DNA of 64,000 nt from Rhypophila decipiens (GCA_033297075.1 MU858230.1:1-64000), one strand, 5' to 3'. Shown: positions 35,491-46,581, counted from the stretch's first letter. Notes: generated by a model not told the origin, from the sequence alone. A program made the numbers and translations.

Positions 35491-36270
35491 TTACCACTGT
35501 GCAGGATCGGCATCGGCAAAGGTGGTACCAAAGGCAATCTCGTCGAACCAAACCTGGCGGAACCCCTGAGTGCCCTTCATGTTGTGGTTGTTGTCATGCC
35601 AGCCATTGGCGTACAGCCCGACCCTGAACTGAAAGGGCTTGTCCTCAGCAATAGTGGTAGGGACGCCCAGGTCTTCGACCACCTTGGCCCCGTCGTACCA
35701 CATCTTGATGTAGCCGGTCGAGTCGCTCGCCCACTTGACCTGCATGACGATCTTGTGCCAGACTCCAGCCGTGACGTCGACGTGCGAGTCGTACGTCTCG
35801 ATGGGCTGCGGCTTGGAGCACACGCTGCCGTACTTGCGACGGGTGTAAAGCCTCGCTCCGTGGAGCCAGACCATGGTGGTGGGCATGTAGTCGTCGCAGC
35901 CCGTGTAGCCAAAGTCGGCGATGAACTGGGCAATGTTGAAGTTTTCATCGCTAAACTCCCACGTCTCGGACAGGCGAAAGGCAAAGCCGTAGAAGCGCGT
36001 GTCGCCCTTGGAGTAGGCATTGTTCATGACTACTTCGGAGTGATAACGTCCGTCCCAGTTGGAGTCGTACGTCTGGGTCATCTTGAGCGCCGTGGTGCCT
36101 TCGTAGGCGACGTTGCTGACTTGGCTGACTTTTCCGTTGTGTTCTTCGTTGATGCTGCTCCACTCGCCCGGGTTGCGGGTGCCATGGTTGCTGAAGAGCT
36201 GGGTGGCTTGGGCAACATGAAGGGGGGCAAGCGCCGCGAGGGCTGCCATGAGAAGTCTGTGGTGGACCAT
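35491..36270 (-). CDS. Secreted polysaccharide lyase, family PL20-like (glucuronan lyase), 259 aa
   Basis: Predicted extracellular lyase that cleaves beta-1,4-glucuronan-type polymers by beta-elimination. Seen: a signal peptide (MVHHRLLMAALAALAPLHVAQA, cut before TQLF) and a single exon. Conserved beta-jelly-roll segments resemble the Trichoderma glucuronan lyase as I know it: NHGTRNPGEWSSINEEH, ALKMTQTYD, GRYHSEVV, RFYGFAFRLS, WHKIVMQVKWAS, YIKMWYDGAKVV, FQFRVGLYANGWH and GFRQVWFDE near the C-terminus. The length matches the family (about 240-260 aa). A TATAAAG on the minus strand about 100 bp upstream supports the chosen ATG. A related heparin-lyase-I-like fold enzyme is an alternative. Confidence 0.85.
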   Translation of the reverse strand: MVHHRLLMAALAALAPLHVAQATQLFSNHGTRNPGEWSSINEEHNGKVSQVSNVAYEGTTALKMTQTYDSNWDGRYHSEVVMNNAYSKGDTRFYGFAFRLSETWEFSDENFNIAQFIADFGYTGCDDYMPTTMVWLHGARLYTRRKYGSVCSKPQPIETYDSHVDVTAGVWHKIVMQVKWASDSTGYIKMWYDGAKVVEDLGVPTTIAEDKPFQFRVGLYANGWHDNNHNMKGTQGFRQVWFDEIAFGTTFADADPAQW

Positions 36271-37087
36271 TTCGATGTCTGTTTCTATCTGCGTTGAGAG
36301 GATGGTGTGGTGAAGGTGAAGAGGAAGCACGACTTCTGCAGTGAATCTGGGTCGACACGTCGTGTCTTTATACTCGCGCGTCTCCAGACTCTGTCCAAAT
36401 TCAGTCTACCAATCTCATGCAATCTATGGACTAGAATGTCATTAGTCCTCTGTGGTGAGGGGTCATTTCGGCTACTAGGCGAGGCCTCAGCTTCCAACAA
36501 AAAGCACTTGTCACGAGACTCTACAGGGAAATATCGAAGGTGATGCTCTGTGTCGGCGTATTTTTTTTCGCATCTCACGGAAAGTCACGTTGCTTCCGCC
36601 AGCATGAAATGGGGCCATCACGGGGATTAGGGCAAGGCAAGTGATGCACGCTCGTATTCTTACCTGCATCTACTGGCACAGCTGATGGATTACCCAAGAT
36701 GGGTAATAGTCTTGGGTATACCACTATGTTGCTTACATATGATGACATGCCCTTTGGGTGGTATTGCTAGGAAGCTCTCCAGGCACCAGTATAAGCTCCT
36801 GTATAGCTTCAATATCAGGTTACATAGCCGAACAATTGCGCACGACCGCGTGGAGATCCGAGTTACTTCGGGTATAGGTAGCATGAGGGCACAGTGGGAA
36901 GGAGCTGACTAAGGACATGAATTACCAGCAGAGCCTGTACCCCTGAAACGGTTAACGGTTACACAAATTCGGTGACTTCATGGATCGGCGGCCACGTATT
37001 GGTGGAAAAGCCTCAGCATCGCTTGGATGGCAGAGATGTGGTAAAGTCAAAGAGACTGATGGATCATGGGCTGACATAAGATCAGCT
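36271..37087. other. Intergenic
   Basis: About 0.8 kb between the PL20-like promoter and the 3' end of the P450. No gene seen. Confidence 0.5.
36366..36372 (-). promoter_or_regulatory. Probable TATA box of the PL20-like gene
   Basis: TATAAAG on the minus strand, about 96 bp upstream of the ATG at 36270; single good match in the proximal promoter. Confidence 0.5.
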
Positions 37088-38958
37088 TCATGTTCTCGGA
37101 ATAAACTTGGCCCTAACCCCGGTCAACATGGCCATAAAGTAATACTCGACCTCCTCGTCGCAGGGTATCTTGGTAACAACCACCTCAAACTCCCTCAGCA
37201 AGGCGGGCACCACCTTCCAGACCACCATCTCAGCGAGGTGCCGGCCCGGACAGGTCCTCCCGCCGCCGCCCCACGTGAGGTTATACCGCTCCATGGCCCT
37301 TCTGGCTTCCCTATCATCCTGCAGCCACCGTTCGGGTTTGAAGTTGCTGGCATTGTCGCCAAAGATGGCCGTGTTTCTGTGAAGCGAGACGGGGTTGCAG
37401 CCGACTGTTGTCCCGGGTGGTATATACACGCCATTGACTGAGAGACCTGACTTGGGAACCTTGCGAGAGAGGGACATGCCGATCACGGGATAGAGGCGCT
37501 GGGCTTCTTTGATGGAAGCCATGGTGTATGACAGACTTGCTGCTGTATCAGAGTCTATGTTTGTTTGTCCAACATCCGGCTGTTGGTCTTTATTGGTACT
37601 GGTAGGCGTTCTGGGGAAATATCCATGTCTGCGTAGCTCGTCCAAAATCTTGTCTTGTACATCAGGATGAGATCCAATCATGGCCATGATGGAAGTCAGG
37701 GCTGAGCACATGGTCTCGTGGCCGGCGCCAAAGTTGGTGATGGCCATCCGGCGTAGGTACTTCTCTGTGAACTCGGGCTTGGTTTTGTGCAGTTGGATCA
37801 GGTCGCCCAGCAAGTCGATGGGCTGGCTGTCTTGTTTTGCCTTGGATGGCTTTGGTTTGGACTTGGTGCTGGCATGGTGCTGGCGAAGTGCAACATTGAT
37901 TCTTTTGGACGATTTGTGATAGACGGGCTGTGGTGGAGGTCAGAGAAGTAACTGATAAGCAGAGAAGCTTACAGCGAGTAACTTACAGTGAAGAATGGCT
38001 TGAAGTTCTTTGGTGTTGGGAACGTCACGCCCCAGAGATTAGAGAACCACCTTCCAAGCCCCTTGGAAAAGAAAGCAGCGGTAGTAATGAGAGGAAACAA
38101 GCCAAAGACACTCCTTCTCTTCCAGCCGAGATAGCCATGGGAGCTAGTCCCACCGTCGGATTGGGCCGTGATGTAGCCTGGAGACCAAGTTAAAACGACT
38201 GCCCCAAGACATTCCACAACGATGATGTGCATCCATTCTTTCAGATCAACTTCAGCTCCACTCAAAGCTCTCAGCTGGGCCACTGCACGCTCGATGACGC
38301 CATCGACGGCGGTCTGGAACTTTTTGATGTTGCTTGCTTGATATACTGGCCGAATGAGCCTTCTCTGCAGTCGATATCGCTTGGTATCAAACTCGGAGAG
38401 CAAGTCCAGTGTATCTGGGAAGTGCAGGTTGAGACCCCAGTCAATGCTTGGTCTGTTCAAGACTGTTGACACTGGAGAGGAGATGAGCGAAACAGTTCAA
38501 TCTGCGCAGGATGGTGAAGAAGCAACCTACGGTAGAACTTCGACTTCTCATACCCATTTCCTGACCCTATAAGACATATGATATCAGCAACATCGTCCGA
38601 GTCGCCCTGTGACCCCGTAAACTGCCCACTAACCATAGATCCTCCTAAATGCATCTGCCGAGTCGAGCCATACTTCGTTAGGGCCGACTCTCACCATTGG
38701 CCCATACATGGCATGGAGAGTCTTTCCGAGCACTAGCATGCGGCCATTGCGCACATGGTATGCCTGCCAAATGTTGGACAAGGCAGCCAGTCTTGGGCCT
38801 GGGATGGCTGCAAGGGGATGGAAGTAGGCTCTAAATATGGCCAGTGCTACCAAGGGGACTGCGAATGCGCATATACACCAGGCGATGATGCTAAGTATCG
38901 ATAGATCAAGCTCGTGGTGACTTTGCCACTGTCCCGATCCCAGACTGAGAGTTTCCAT
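37088..38958 (-). CDS. Cytochrome P450 monooxygenase, 561 aa
   Basis: Predicted ER-bound haem-thiolate monooxygenase; substrate unknown. Seen: exons 38958-38634, 38566-38531 (only 36 nt), 38471-37987 and 37927-37088. An N-terminal membrane anchor (LSILSIIAWCICAFAVPLVALAIF) is followed by the proline hinge (PLAAIPGPRL). I-helix FGAGHET (the GxET position), ExxR as KEAQR, PERF-like FKPERW, and the haem loop WGGGGRTCPGR with Cys at about residue 508. Complete and in the usual length range. It is divergently paired with a small membrane protein. The C-terminal half is close to fungal CYPs of secondary metabolism or xenobiotic oxidation, but the CYP family cannot be named by eye. Confidence 0.92.
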
Positions 38959-39605
38959 CGTACTCAACAAACGACTTGACCCGTCACCTCGGAGCGAATA
39001 ACCAAGGAAAGCTGGCTGCTGGTCCTGTACCCATCTCACTTAAAAAGTCGGAGTCTCTCAGGTCAACCTTGTGACACTCTGCTGCGTGGGATGTGACGGG
39101 GTAAGCAATGTTGGTGTTTTTGGAAGCGACTGGGGAGGTTTGACTGTGAGTGTAAATGGATTCAGAGACTTTTTTTTTTCTGGGCGAATCAAATGCTCAC
39201 AAAATGTGGACACTTTCAGATGAATGGGGGTTAGGGTTAGATATCAGCCATCCAAGATGTGTTCATGGAATGTGCGATTGAGTTCATATTAGATGAACCT
39301 AACAATGGACATCATGGCCTGTTCCACGTCTGATCTAATGGTAACTAGACAAAGAAAGAATCCACAGACTTGGAGTACGCAAGTGGCACCGGCGCTGTGA
39401 AATCATGACGACACAGTTTGAAGCCATCGCTGACTCGCTGAGTGCTGAGTGCTCACTTCGTCATATTGGCGGGCCCAGGTCTCGGTATAAGTAAATCGAG
39501 GATTTTCTCAAAACAGTCGGGAAATCGGAATCACGACAGGTGCTAACCGATGTGCCAACAACTCATAATATCAAGAGCGAAGCAGGAACTGAGAACTGGC
39601 CAAAA
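38959..39605. other. Intergenic, divergent promoter region
   Basis: 647 bp between the P450 (-) and the small membrane protein (+). It contains two tandem TTAGGG-type units (about 39229-39240), a T-run near 39171-39179 and a TATA-like TATAAG at 39486-39491 (about 115 bp 5' of the plus-strand ATG). No gene seen. Confidence 0.5.
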
Positions 39606-40076
39606 ATGGGCATTCCCTATTCGAAGCAAATCAACACGGCATTTGACCAAGTCACGCCGTTGGTCCAAACCGGCTTCAGAGTCCTCGACACAATAAAGAA
39701 CGTATCCATTCTTGTCGCCGTCATACAAGCCCTCAACGTCCTTCTCCTCTGGCTCATACTGTTGTCCTTACTGGGTCTACTCATCACCGTCAACCCAGAC
39801 CTGGAAGCCGAGCGACAGGCGGTGGTGACTCCAGTAGTGGAATGGATCGCTTCATGGGTCAAGCACAGGCATGATAGGAAGTGGCTAGAGATGTTGGGAT
39901 TTGTGGTATTTTTGGGCTTGATGTTTGGGGCTTGGATGGGAATCTTGGTCACGAGAGAAGCTCCGGGACAGTGTGCTGCCTGGGACGGGCGGGGCGAGCA
40001 ATTGGACGGGGACTTGCTGGACGAGGAGGAGGCAATTGAGGCCTTGAAGTTGACGAGGCGGATTAGTGAGCCGTGA
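39606..40076 (+). CDS. Small two-helix membrane protein with possible N-myristoylation site, 156 aa
   Basis: Function unknown. Seen: begins MGIPYSK, matching the N-myristoylation consensus (G2, S6, K7). Two hydrophobic segments (about residues 39-63, VAVIQALNVLLLWLILLSLLGLL; and about 97-115, FVVFLGLMFGAWMGILV) flank a charged loop (PDLEAERQ ... KHRHDRKW). The tail is acidic (GDLLDEEEAIEAL). Single exon; the ATG at 39606 is the first in frame. This could be a fungal membrane scaffold or organelle protein; no family assigned. Confidence 0.65.
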   Translation: MGIPYSKQINTAFDQVTPLVQTGFRVLDTIKNVSILVAVIQALNVLLLWLILLSLLGLLITVNPDLEAERQAVVTPVVEWIASWVKHRHDRKWLEMLGFVVFLGLMFGAWMGILVTREAPGQCAAWDGRGEQLDGDLLDEEEAIEALKLTRRISEP

Positions 40077-40718
40077 TTTATTTTGCAATCCGGGCATGAG
40101 AGATGGAACATTGAACACCATCATGTTGCATGTGGATGGTAAAGTCGTGATGAGATGTGGTTACGGATAGATAACTTCCAAATTGATGCCGAGACAGCTG
40201 AAGAGTGAAGGAAAGGAGGGGCAGGGAGCGGCGTGGACAAAGCCGTGTTAGTAATCAGTCACCCCACTTTCCACCAGACCCCACAGTCCACTTAACAAGT
40301 GCTTTGTCATCTCCAATGGGTCAGCATTTCGTCCGGATTTCGTCCGTTGTGCTCTCATGCGAAGCTCAGTGAGGAGAGCCCCAGAAGCAGAAGGATCAAG
40401 TGCAACAATGTCAGCAAACCATGTACAAGTCCATGAGCACAGCAAAGAGCTCCCGAGACAGTAATTATGAGAATTTGCCAACTGGATGATATCGGTCTTA
40501 TTGCTTAAATCTACCATCGCATCCACCGAACCCAAGCTGAGAGCATTGCCGGAGTGTCTTCTCTTTCGTCCGACCCTGGACCGAATCGACAACTTCGTCC
40601 GTTCGCGGCTCAAACGGTCAACGATTGCACGAATAACCAGTACTAACTAACGCACACCATTCCGACCATTCCCACCCATCGAGTACATCGCTGCTAGCAT
40701 AGACTACCGGTCGTTGCC
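40077..40718. other. Intergenic
   Basis: 642 bp upstream of the second Zn2Cys6 regulator. A minus-strand open frame (about 120 codons) has no motif and is not called. Confidence 0.5.
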
Positions 40719-43117
40719 ATGTCGGAACAAGCGCAGCGAGAGGCGGAATTGAAGCGGCGAAAGGTCCGCAAGGGTACCCATAGCTGCTGGGAATGTAGGC
40801 ACATACTTTTACGCCCATCTGCACCCTCCACAGCCCTAATTACCCTACTGACGCTCCTCTTCTTCTCATAGGCCGTCGCCGCAAGATCAGATGCCAATAT
40901 GCGGGAAACGATACAGTATGTCTTCCCTGTCAAGCGCGCGGAAGCACATGCCGCAGTCAAGAATATGTCGACAAAGACACCCGGCCGTCGCAACAACCCG
41001 ATCGGCGCATGGCCCAGCGCCTGGGTCGACTAGAAGACCTCATGGCCCGCCTGGTAGACCGTATCATCCCCGAGGCAGGTGGTCAGCTGGCAAATGGCTC
41101 GGCCAGCCGTTCCAACAGAGCATCGCCCACCCCGTCACAAGACTCTGCGCAGAATGAAGGACTGTCCTTTCATCAGACACTGGACGTGCTTGAGGCTTCG
41201 CTTGGTCCAGACACTCCAGCTGGCCTCCTTCTCGGTCTTCGCGATGCAGCCCGTCCTTCTTCCATGCTCACCCCCGAGTCCGACCAGTCCCCGGCACCTG
41301 CCAAACTGTCGTCATCCAGATACTCCAAGTCCAGTCGCACCCTATATGCCCTGTTTCCTCCCCAAGACGCGCTCCCTGTTCTGTTGAAAGCCAATGCCGG
41401 TCCATACTATCTTACCTCCCTCTTCAGTTCGTTCCGTGATCTGATCGAAGGCAAAGTCGAGACGGCCAATTGTGTAGCTGTGATCCCCCTTGTAGCGAGC
41501 CATCCTACCGTGCTCGCCAGAAGACTGCTTCAGATCTGTATTTGCATGCAGCAACTGCACCCAGGCTACGACACGGCTCCGCTCCAAATAAAAGGGACAA
41601 TTCCAGAGTACATGAACAGTGTCGTCACCACAGTAACCAACCTCGTCACCTCGATCGACGAGATTGTGTCCACTGGCGAAGGCCTGGAGTGCCTGGTGCT
41701 TCTCGGACTGTGGCATGCCAACGCCGGCAACTTGCGCAAGGCGTGGTTGACCTACCGCCGAGCCCTGAGTCTCGGCCAGTTGATGGGCATTGACAGAGGA
41801 TCTACGCGCGCTCTCAAGTTTGTCGACACCAGCACCGACCCCCTGAAACACTCGACCCCGGCAGGGTTATGGTACCGCATCAACGCCTGCGACAGAGTGT
41901 CTTCGCTCCTCCTGGGTCTGCCGGCTGGGGACCTCGACAACAGCTTCGCGACCGAGGAAGCCATGAAACGCGACACAGCCATGGAACGGCTCGAAAAGCT
42001 CCATGTTGTCCTCACTGGGCGCATCATTGAACGCAACGCCACCAGATCTTCTAGTGAGGCATACGCCATCACACAGAGTATCGACGCCGAGCTGCAGTCA
42101 GCTGCAACGTCGATGGGCGCGGACTGGTGGTCTGAGCCAGACTTTGACATGACGGATGAGACTGGCCACAAGTTGGGAGAGATGCTGCGCCAGATGCTCC
42201 AGATGCGCCACTTTGACCTCCTGATCCTCCTTCACTTGCCCTACATGCTCCGTGATCCCTCGGAAACTCGATATGACTACAGCAAGACGACATGTGCGCG
42301 GTCCAGCCGTGAAGTTCTCAAGCGCTTCATTCCCTTCCGCAGCAAGGTCACGGCGGCCTGGGCTTGCCGACATGTGGACTACTCGGCCCTGGTTGCCTCC
42401 ATGACACTGCTCCTCACCTACCTCCGCCAACACCAGCATGCGACGGAACCAGCACCCACGTGTAAAGAGCGCAACGAGGACAGGAAGCTAGTAGAGGTGG
42501 TCCGCGAACGGATGCAGCACGTTGCCATCACCAACCGGGACAAGGTCACTCAAGAATCGGCAGATATCCTCGGCCAAATGATGCCAATTCTGGACCTCAT
42601 TGATCGGTCTTTGATGGGTGATCTGTCCGAGTGTAATAGCCATGTGCTAAAATGTTTGCATCTCAAGGTGCCTTATCTCGGCACCATCAACTTTCATCCC
42701 AACGTGAACGTCCCCGAGGGGCAAGGCGGGAACACCCCGTTCTCCAGACGTGACAATGCCGGTACCACGCCCTGCCCGGTCGCCTTTGCGGGGACGGCTG
42801 CCTCTACTCCCGGCATGGAACAACTACAGCCGCAAATGGCCGGTCTCTCCACCACCCATAGGGCCGTCACGCCGTCTGTCCCGGCAATGACCCAAGGAGG
42901 CGACGATATGCAGGTGGACATGGCCGCGTTCGACCCGGCATTGCTTCCACCCGACACATCGATCAATGGCATGTACATGGACTTTGATGTGCAGCCCCAG
43001 GACGGCGCTTTGGAGATACCGGATTTGATGGCCGGCGCGGAGGATTGGGTCCTACAAGGACTGGATACGACCTATTGGTCCTTGATCAATGGGAATAATA
43101 TGGCATGGGGAACCTAG
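40719..43117 (+). CDS. Zn(II)2Cys6 transcription factor with fungal-specific regulatory domain, 773 aa
   Basis: Predicted nuclear regulator. Seen: exons 40719-40794 and 40872-43117. The 77-bp intron falls inside the zinc cluster (HSCWE/C), a common position in this family. The cluster is C23-x2-C26-x6-C33-x8-C42-x2-C45-x6-C52 with the basic RRRKIRC core. A short coiled linker follows (RRMAQRLGRLEDLMARLVDRI). The middle part is typical of the fungal-specific TF domain (about 200-420: LLQICICMQQL, GLECLVLLGLWHANAGNLRKAWLTYRRALSLGQLMGI, LWYRINACDRVSSLLLGLP). The C-terminal about 150 residues are P/Q/D-rich and probably activating. The targets are unknown; the adjacent P450 and membrane protein are candidates by position only. 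Confidence 0.93.
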
Positions 43118-43431
43118 GGCGCCGGCATCGGACATGAGCCGTAAGTACATGCACGTCGTCACTATGGTGTTGCGACCGTGCCGGACACAGTCCGGACTTT
43201 ACCCCGAGGTCTAAGCTGGGTGTGGTAGTCTCAATGACGCGGAAGGATGGGGCCTGCTCAGAGTTGGGGATAATGACGTATATGACGCACCTTTGCTTCC
43301 CTCTGCTTTGGACTTGATCTTGGACGTTTTCGGCCTTCTTGGAGAATCGCCATCTTCTCCTGTACCCAGCAAAACGTAGCGATTTCACTCAACGACGCTG
43401 CATTCACAAGTCTTCCGAACAGTCAACGACC
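43118..43431. other. Intergenic
   Basis: 314 bp between the regulator and the His-rich gene; probably the promoter of the latter. No gene seen. Confidence 0.5.
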
Positions 43432-43809
43432 ATGTATGCAAGACGCGAAGTAGTGGCCGACGAGGTGGTCCAAGAGGCTGGCCACCAGCACCACCAGCAC
43501 GAGGGCGAACATCAACATTCCGAGCACCATCGCGTCGAAGGACAGCATCACCATCCAGAGGGGGAGCAGCACCGTCATGACGAGCATCATGGCGACCATA
43601 CAGAGCACCACAAGCATGACGAAAACCATGCCCATCATTCTCACCATTCTTCTTCGGGAATCCCATCATCCGAGTCAGGGATAAAGAGGTCTACCAGTTC
43701 TGGTGGTGGATTGGGCAAAGAATCCGGCGAGCATTTGATCGAGGGACGGTCACCGAGAATCATCTCTGATGAGAGCGAGGAGAGCGGGATCCCGCCGTTG
43801 GCGTCCTAA
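43432..43809 (+). CDS. Histidine-rich hydrophilic protein, 125 aa
   Basis: Function unknown; composition suggests binding of Zn, Cu or Ni. Seen: 24 histidines between residues 18 and 72, mostly as HH or HxH pairs spaced by E, D, G and Q (GHQHHQHEGEHQH, EHHGDHTEHHKHDENHAHH). The N-terminus is short and charged (MYARREVVADEVV). After residue 73 the protein is S/G/E-rich (SSSGIPSSESGIKRSTSSGGG, ISDESEESG). No signal peptide or hydrophobic helix, so probably cytosolic or nuclear and disordered. Single exon. The His-rich run is also a degenerate CAC/CAT/GAG repeat at the DNA level, so some of it may be repeat expansion. The frame has a good ATG (GACCATGTATG). Confidence 0.7.
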   Translation: MYARREVVADEVVQEAGHQHHQHEGEHQHSEHHRVEGQHHHPEGEQHRHDEHHGDHTEHHKHDENHAHHSHHSSSGIPSSESGIKRSTSSGGGLGKESGEHLIEGRSPRIISDESEESGIPPLAS

Positions 43810-44141
43810 CTTGTTGGCTCGGTGGTTTTAGTTTGGGGACGAAAATATACACGAGGAGACCTGGTCCATTGTTGGAACTATACCGATGCTGAACTTGTTT
43901 ACTGCTGCACGGTTGTGCGCTTCAGACTTTATGCACAATTGATCCTTGATGTGTTCTACTTTTGAGCTAGATGTCGTCTCATCACTTTGGTAATAACGTC
44001 AAGTAACACGGCCAAATAATATCACCACGTTATTTTTACATGGGTAAATTTCCTCGAGTCAAGTTAGTAACATTATATCTTGAGAGTAGTACTTACAGCC
44101 GACTTGGTTCTTAAGCATAGAAGAAAAAGGATCAAAAGAGA
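43810..44141. other. Intergenic, AT-rich
   Basis: 332 bp, markedly AT-rich compared with its surroundings; no gene seen apart from the tRNA that follows. Confidence 0.5.
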
Positions 44142-44248
44142 TGCCCAATAACAGGATTGAACTGTTGACCTTCGCATGACCGTATACAATAACCGTATTT
44201 ACAGGTATGGTATTAGTACGACGCTCTAACCGGCTGAGCTAATCGGGC
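44142..44248 (-). tRNA. tRNA-Ile(AAU) with a 33-nt intron
   Basis: Read on the minus strand. Acceptor stem GCCCGAT pairs with ATTGGGC (one G-U pair) and the discriminator is A. D-stem GCTC/GAGC. Anticodon stem TCGTA pairs with TGCGA (one U-G). Loop CTAATA carries anticodon AAT (IAU after editing). The intron follows position 37, the canonical eukaryotic site. T-arm AACAG-TTCAATC-CTGTT is perfect. The mature RNA is 74 nt plus CCA. Box A (TAGCTCAGCCGG) and box B (AGTTCAATCC) are acceptable. An 11-bp piece of the 5' end (GCTGAGCTAAT on the plus strand) is duplicated at 44247-44257, just outside the gene. Confidence 0.92.
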
Positions 44249-44709
44249 TGAGCTAATTGTTGGGATGGAAGGTGTAACCCGCTCCCCTTCTAGCTGAGTC
44301 GCTCCTTCCCTCTCATGCAGACTTTCATCCGGAGTATTAGTATTCACTTATAGTTATACCCGACAGTTATATTATTTGTATTGTATACCGACTGTATATG
44401 TACGAAAGTTATCCTCTTCCTTCGTAAACGGCTTATAAATTGTAAATCTATAACGTCTAAGACCAGCTTCTTCCTTTTCCATATACCCCCATATAGTAAT
44501 ACAACCTCGCAGAGCAGAAGTAGGAATCAGGGCATTAGAATAACCGTCTGGCCGATTGATCCAATCTTACGGATAGACTTTCCAGCTTATTTCTCCCACG
44601 TGCGTCTGCAAGTCCTGCATTGCCTTGCAGCTGCCAAGAGCCGTAAGCCACACCCGGACAAGAGCTGCCTGGAGCCCGACGGGCACTGCCATTTGATCGC
44701 AAGTCTCTT
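44249..44709. other. Intergenic
   Basis: About 460 bp; AT-rich to about 44530. No gene seen. Confidence 0.5.
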
Positions 44710-46581
44710 ATGAAGCGAACAGAGTCGGAGTCAAAGACCGAGACACCTGAGCCTCGTCCAACTGGCATCCCAAACCAACATACCGTATATAAGGAGCTGA
44801 CCGCCGCTGTTGCTTGGCTCGCTTGCAAAGTCCTTCCCATTACCATCCGCCACCTGGGCCAGGAGACTATGGATGCCATTGCCGCCATCACCGGCCTCCT
44901 CAGATCCGCGGGGCAGGTGTCGAAAGGCCTCGGTCCCTATGTCGCCGTATTCGAAAAGCTGCTGCTCCCAATCGTGGTCCCAGTTCATTCGGAAGCCCAA
45001 AGCACCAAGCTCTTCCTCGCCGCTCTTCAGGGCATCATACAGAGTGGAGCTTCCCTTTCAGCTCAGCGCGCCGCAATTGTCAAGGTTGACCATCTCGTGG
45101 CCATTCTCACTGATGGGGTTCTCATCTTTTCTGAGCTCGAAGGTGCCGTCTCGTCGATCCATCCCCTTGATGAGAATCCTCATTCTTCTGGCCATGGTCT
45201 TCCAGCGGCACCGCATCTCCGAGCACAGCATCTGCAGTGGACTAGCAACCAGCCTAGATTCGAGTCTATCCTGCCGAGATTGGAGGCCTTCAGGATCTCG
45301 CTGTCCTTGCTGGTAGACACCTTGCAGGCCGATACAGACGAACGAGCTGCAACCCACGTCCGAGACCTCGAGGAAAGGGTGAGCATCATTCTCCACGACA
45401 ACCCGTCCTTGTCCTCTTATCTTGCGAGCGACGAGCTGAGAGGCAATGACGGAACCGTCAGACGATTAGCCGAAGCCGGACCAAGTCGGCAGCCACAACA
45501 ACCACGCTGGAATCTACAATCGACCTTTAAGAATATGTTATTCGGCCGATCAAACCATCGAGATACCCCACGCGGAGTCCTGTTGCCCGCTTCTTCCCCA
45601 TTTGCTAGCCTCAGCCTCTCCGAGATATCGTCCCCTTGTGTGGTAATAATCCCCGTCCAACCACTAGAAATTGCAAATTTGGAGCACTACGAGTTCAAAT
45701 TTGCGACACCTGCCTCCCCCCCGGAAAATGACTGTGTTGTTCCAGTTTGCGGACGCACCAAATTTGGGTTCAGTGACATCCCATACTTTCAACCAGACAA
45801 ATACATCTACCAAGACTGTTTGGTGATCAAGGCCCAGCTACAACAAGTACCTCGTTTGAAACGATTTTTGGAGTACCCTTGGCCCGCACCGGATGAGGAA
45901 TCCAGCTACTCGCGAGTCTTGATGGAGATGCATGTGCTCCGTCGACTTCTCCGATCCGGGGGCTTATATGTCATTACACAGATGATCCAGATGGTCACCA
46001 AGGTTATTCGAGAGGGCAAGGAAAACGGCGTAAAATCCCACCTCCGCAACTATGAGGATGAGTTTGAGAAGTGGAGAATGAACCCAGTACCTATCTATAT
46101 AAGGGAACACGATGGCATAAACAAAGGGGTAAACTGGAAACAGTTGGGCAAGGAAGTCAGCTATTTCACAATGGCATGCCTGGATTTCCCCGACTTACGC
46201 CAGTCTGTCATGTTCTTCAAGGGGTCGACAAAATGGTTGTTCACGTTGAAAGACCTTGCCCAGGATGACTACAAGGGATTTGTCAAGGTAAGCCGCGGGT
46301 TTGTTCTGGAAGTGTGGGCTCGGAACTTTGAAGGCTAATCAATTATACTCTTCTTATCACAGGTTATGGGTGTCATCAAAACAGTTCTTGACCGGCTAAC
46401 CTCGTGTTGGATGCTCAAGCATGTGAATCCCTGCCAGCGGGTCATTCGCCAGGCCGAGCAGGAGGGAACAGGGGAACTGGAGGAGCATGGACTACCTCGA
46501 GATAATCCACCTGCATATGAATCGGGGGATGAAGACACAGAGAATGGCCTTTCGGAGAAGAAGGCCCTGAAGGAGAAATGA
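44710..46581 (+). CDS. Helo-like fungal N-terminal-domain protein of unknown function, 598 aa (545 aa from second start)
   Basis: Function unknown. Seen: exons 44710-46287 and 46363-46581. The region about 54-235 resembles the helical N-terminal domain found in many fungal STAND/NLR-like and ankyrin proteins: AAITGLLRSAGQVSKGLG, VDHLVAILTDGVLIFSELEGAV, ILPRLEAFRISLSLLVDTLQADTD, then a helix ending LHDNPSLSSYLAS. No NACHT, NB-ARC or repeat domain follows; instead there is a linker (GPSRQPQQPRW) and an unassigned about 300-residue C-terminal part. The tail has a PPxY-type motif (DNPPAYESGDED) that could recruit a Nedd4/Rsp5 WW domain. A TATATAA at 44786-44792 lies 77 bp before an in-frame ATG at 44869 (residue 54), where the domain begins, so that may be the true start. 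It could be an orphan signalling adaptor. Confidence 0.7.
44786..44792 (+). promoter_or_regulatory. Possible TATA box for the downstream start of the Helo-like gene
   Basis: TATATAA, 77 bp upstream of the ATG at 44869; meaningful only if that start is used. Confidence 0.35.

Noticed and set aside
35455..36297. 280-codon plus-strand open frame
   Set aside because: Antisense of the PL20-like gene; low-complexity V/G/L content and no motifs.
39229..39240. TTAGGG tandem units (telomere-like)
   Set aside because: Only two units, internal, flanked by ordinary single-copy sequence; no sign of a chromosome end.
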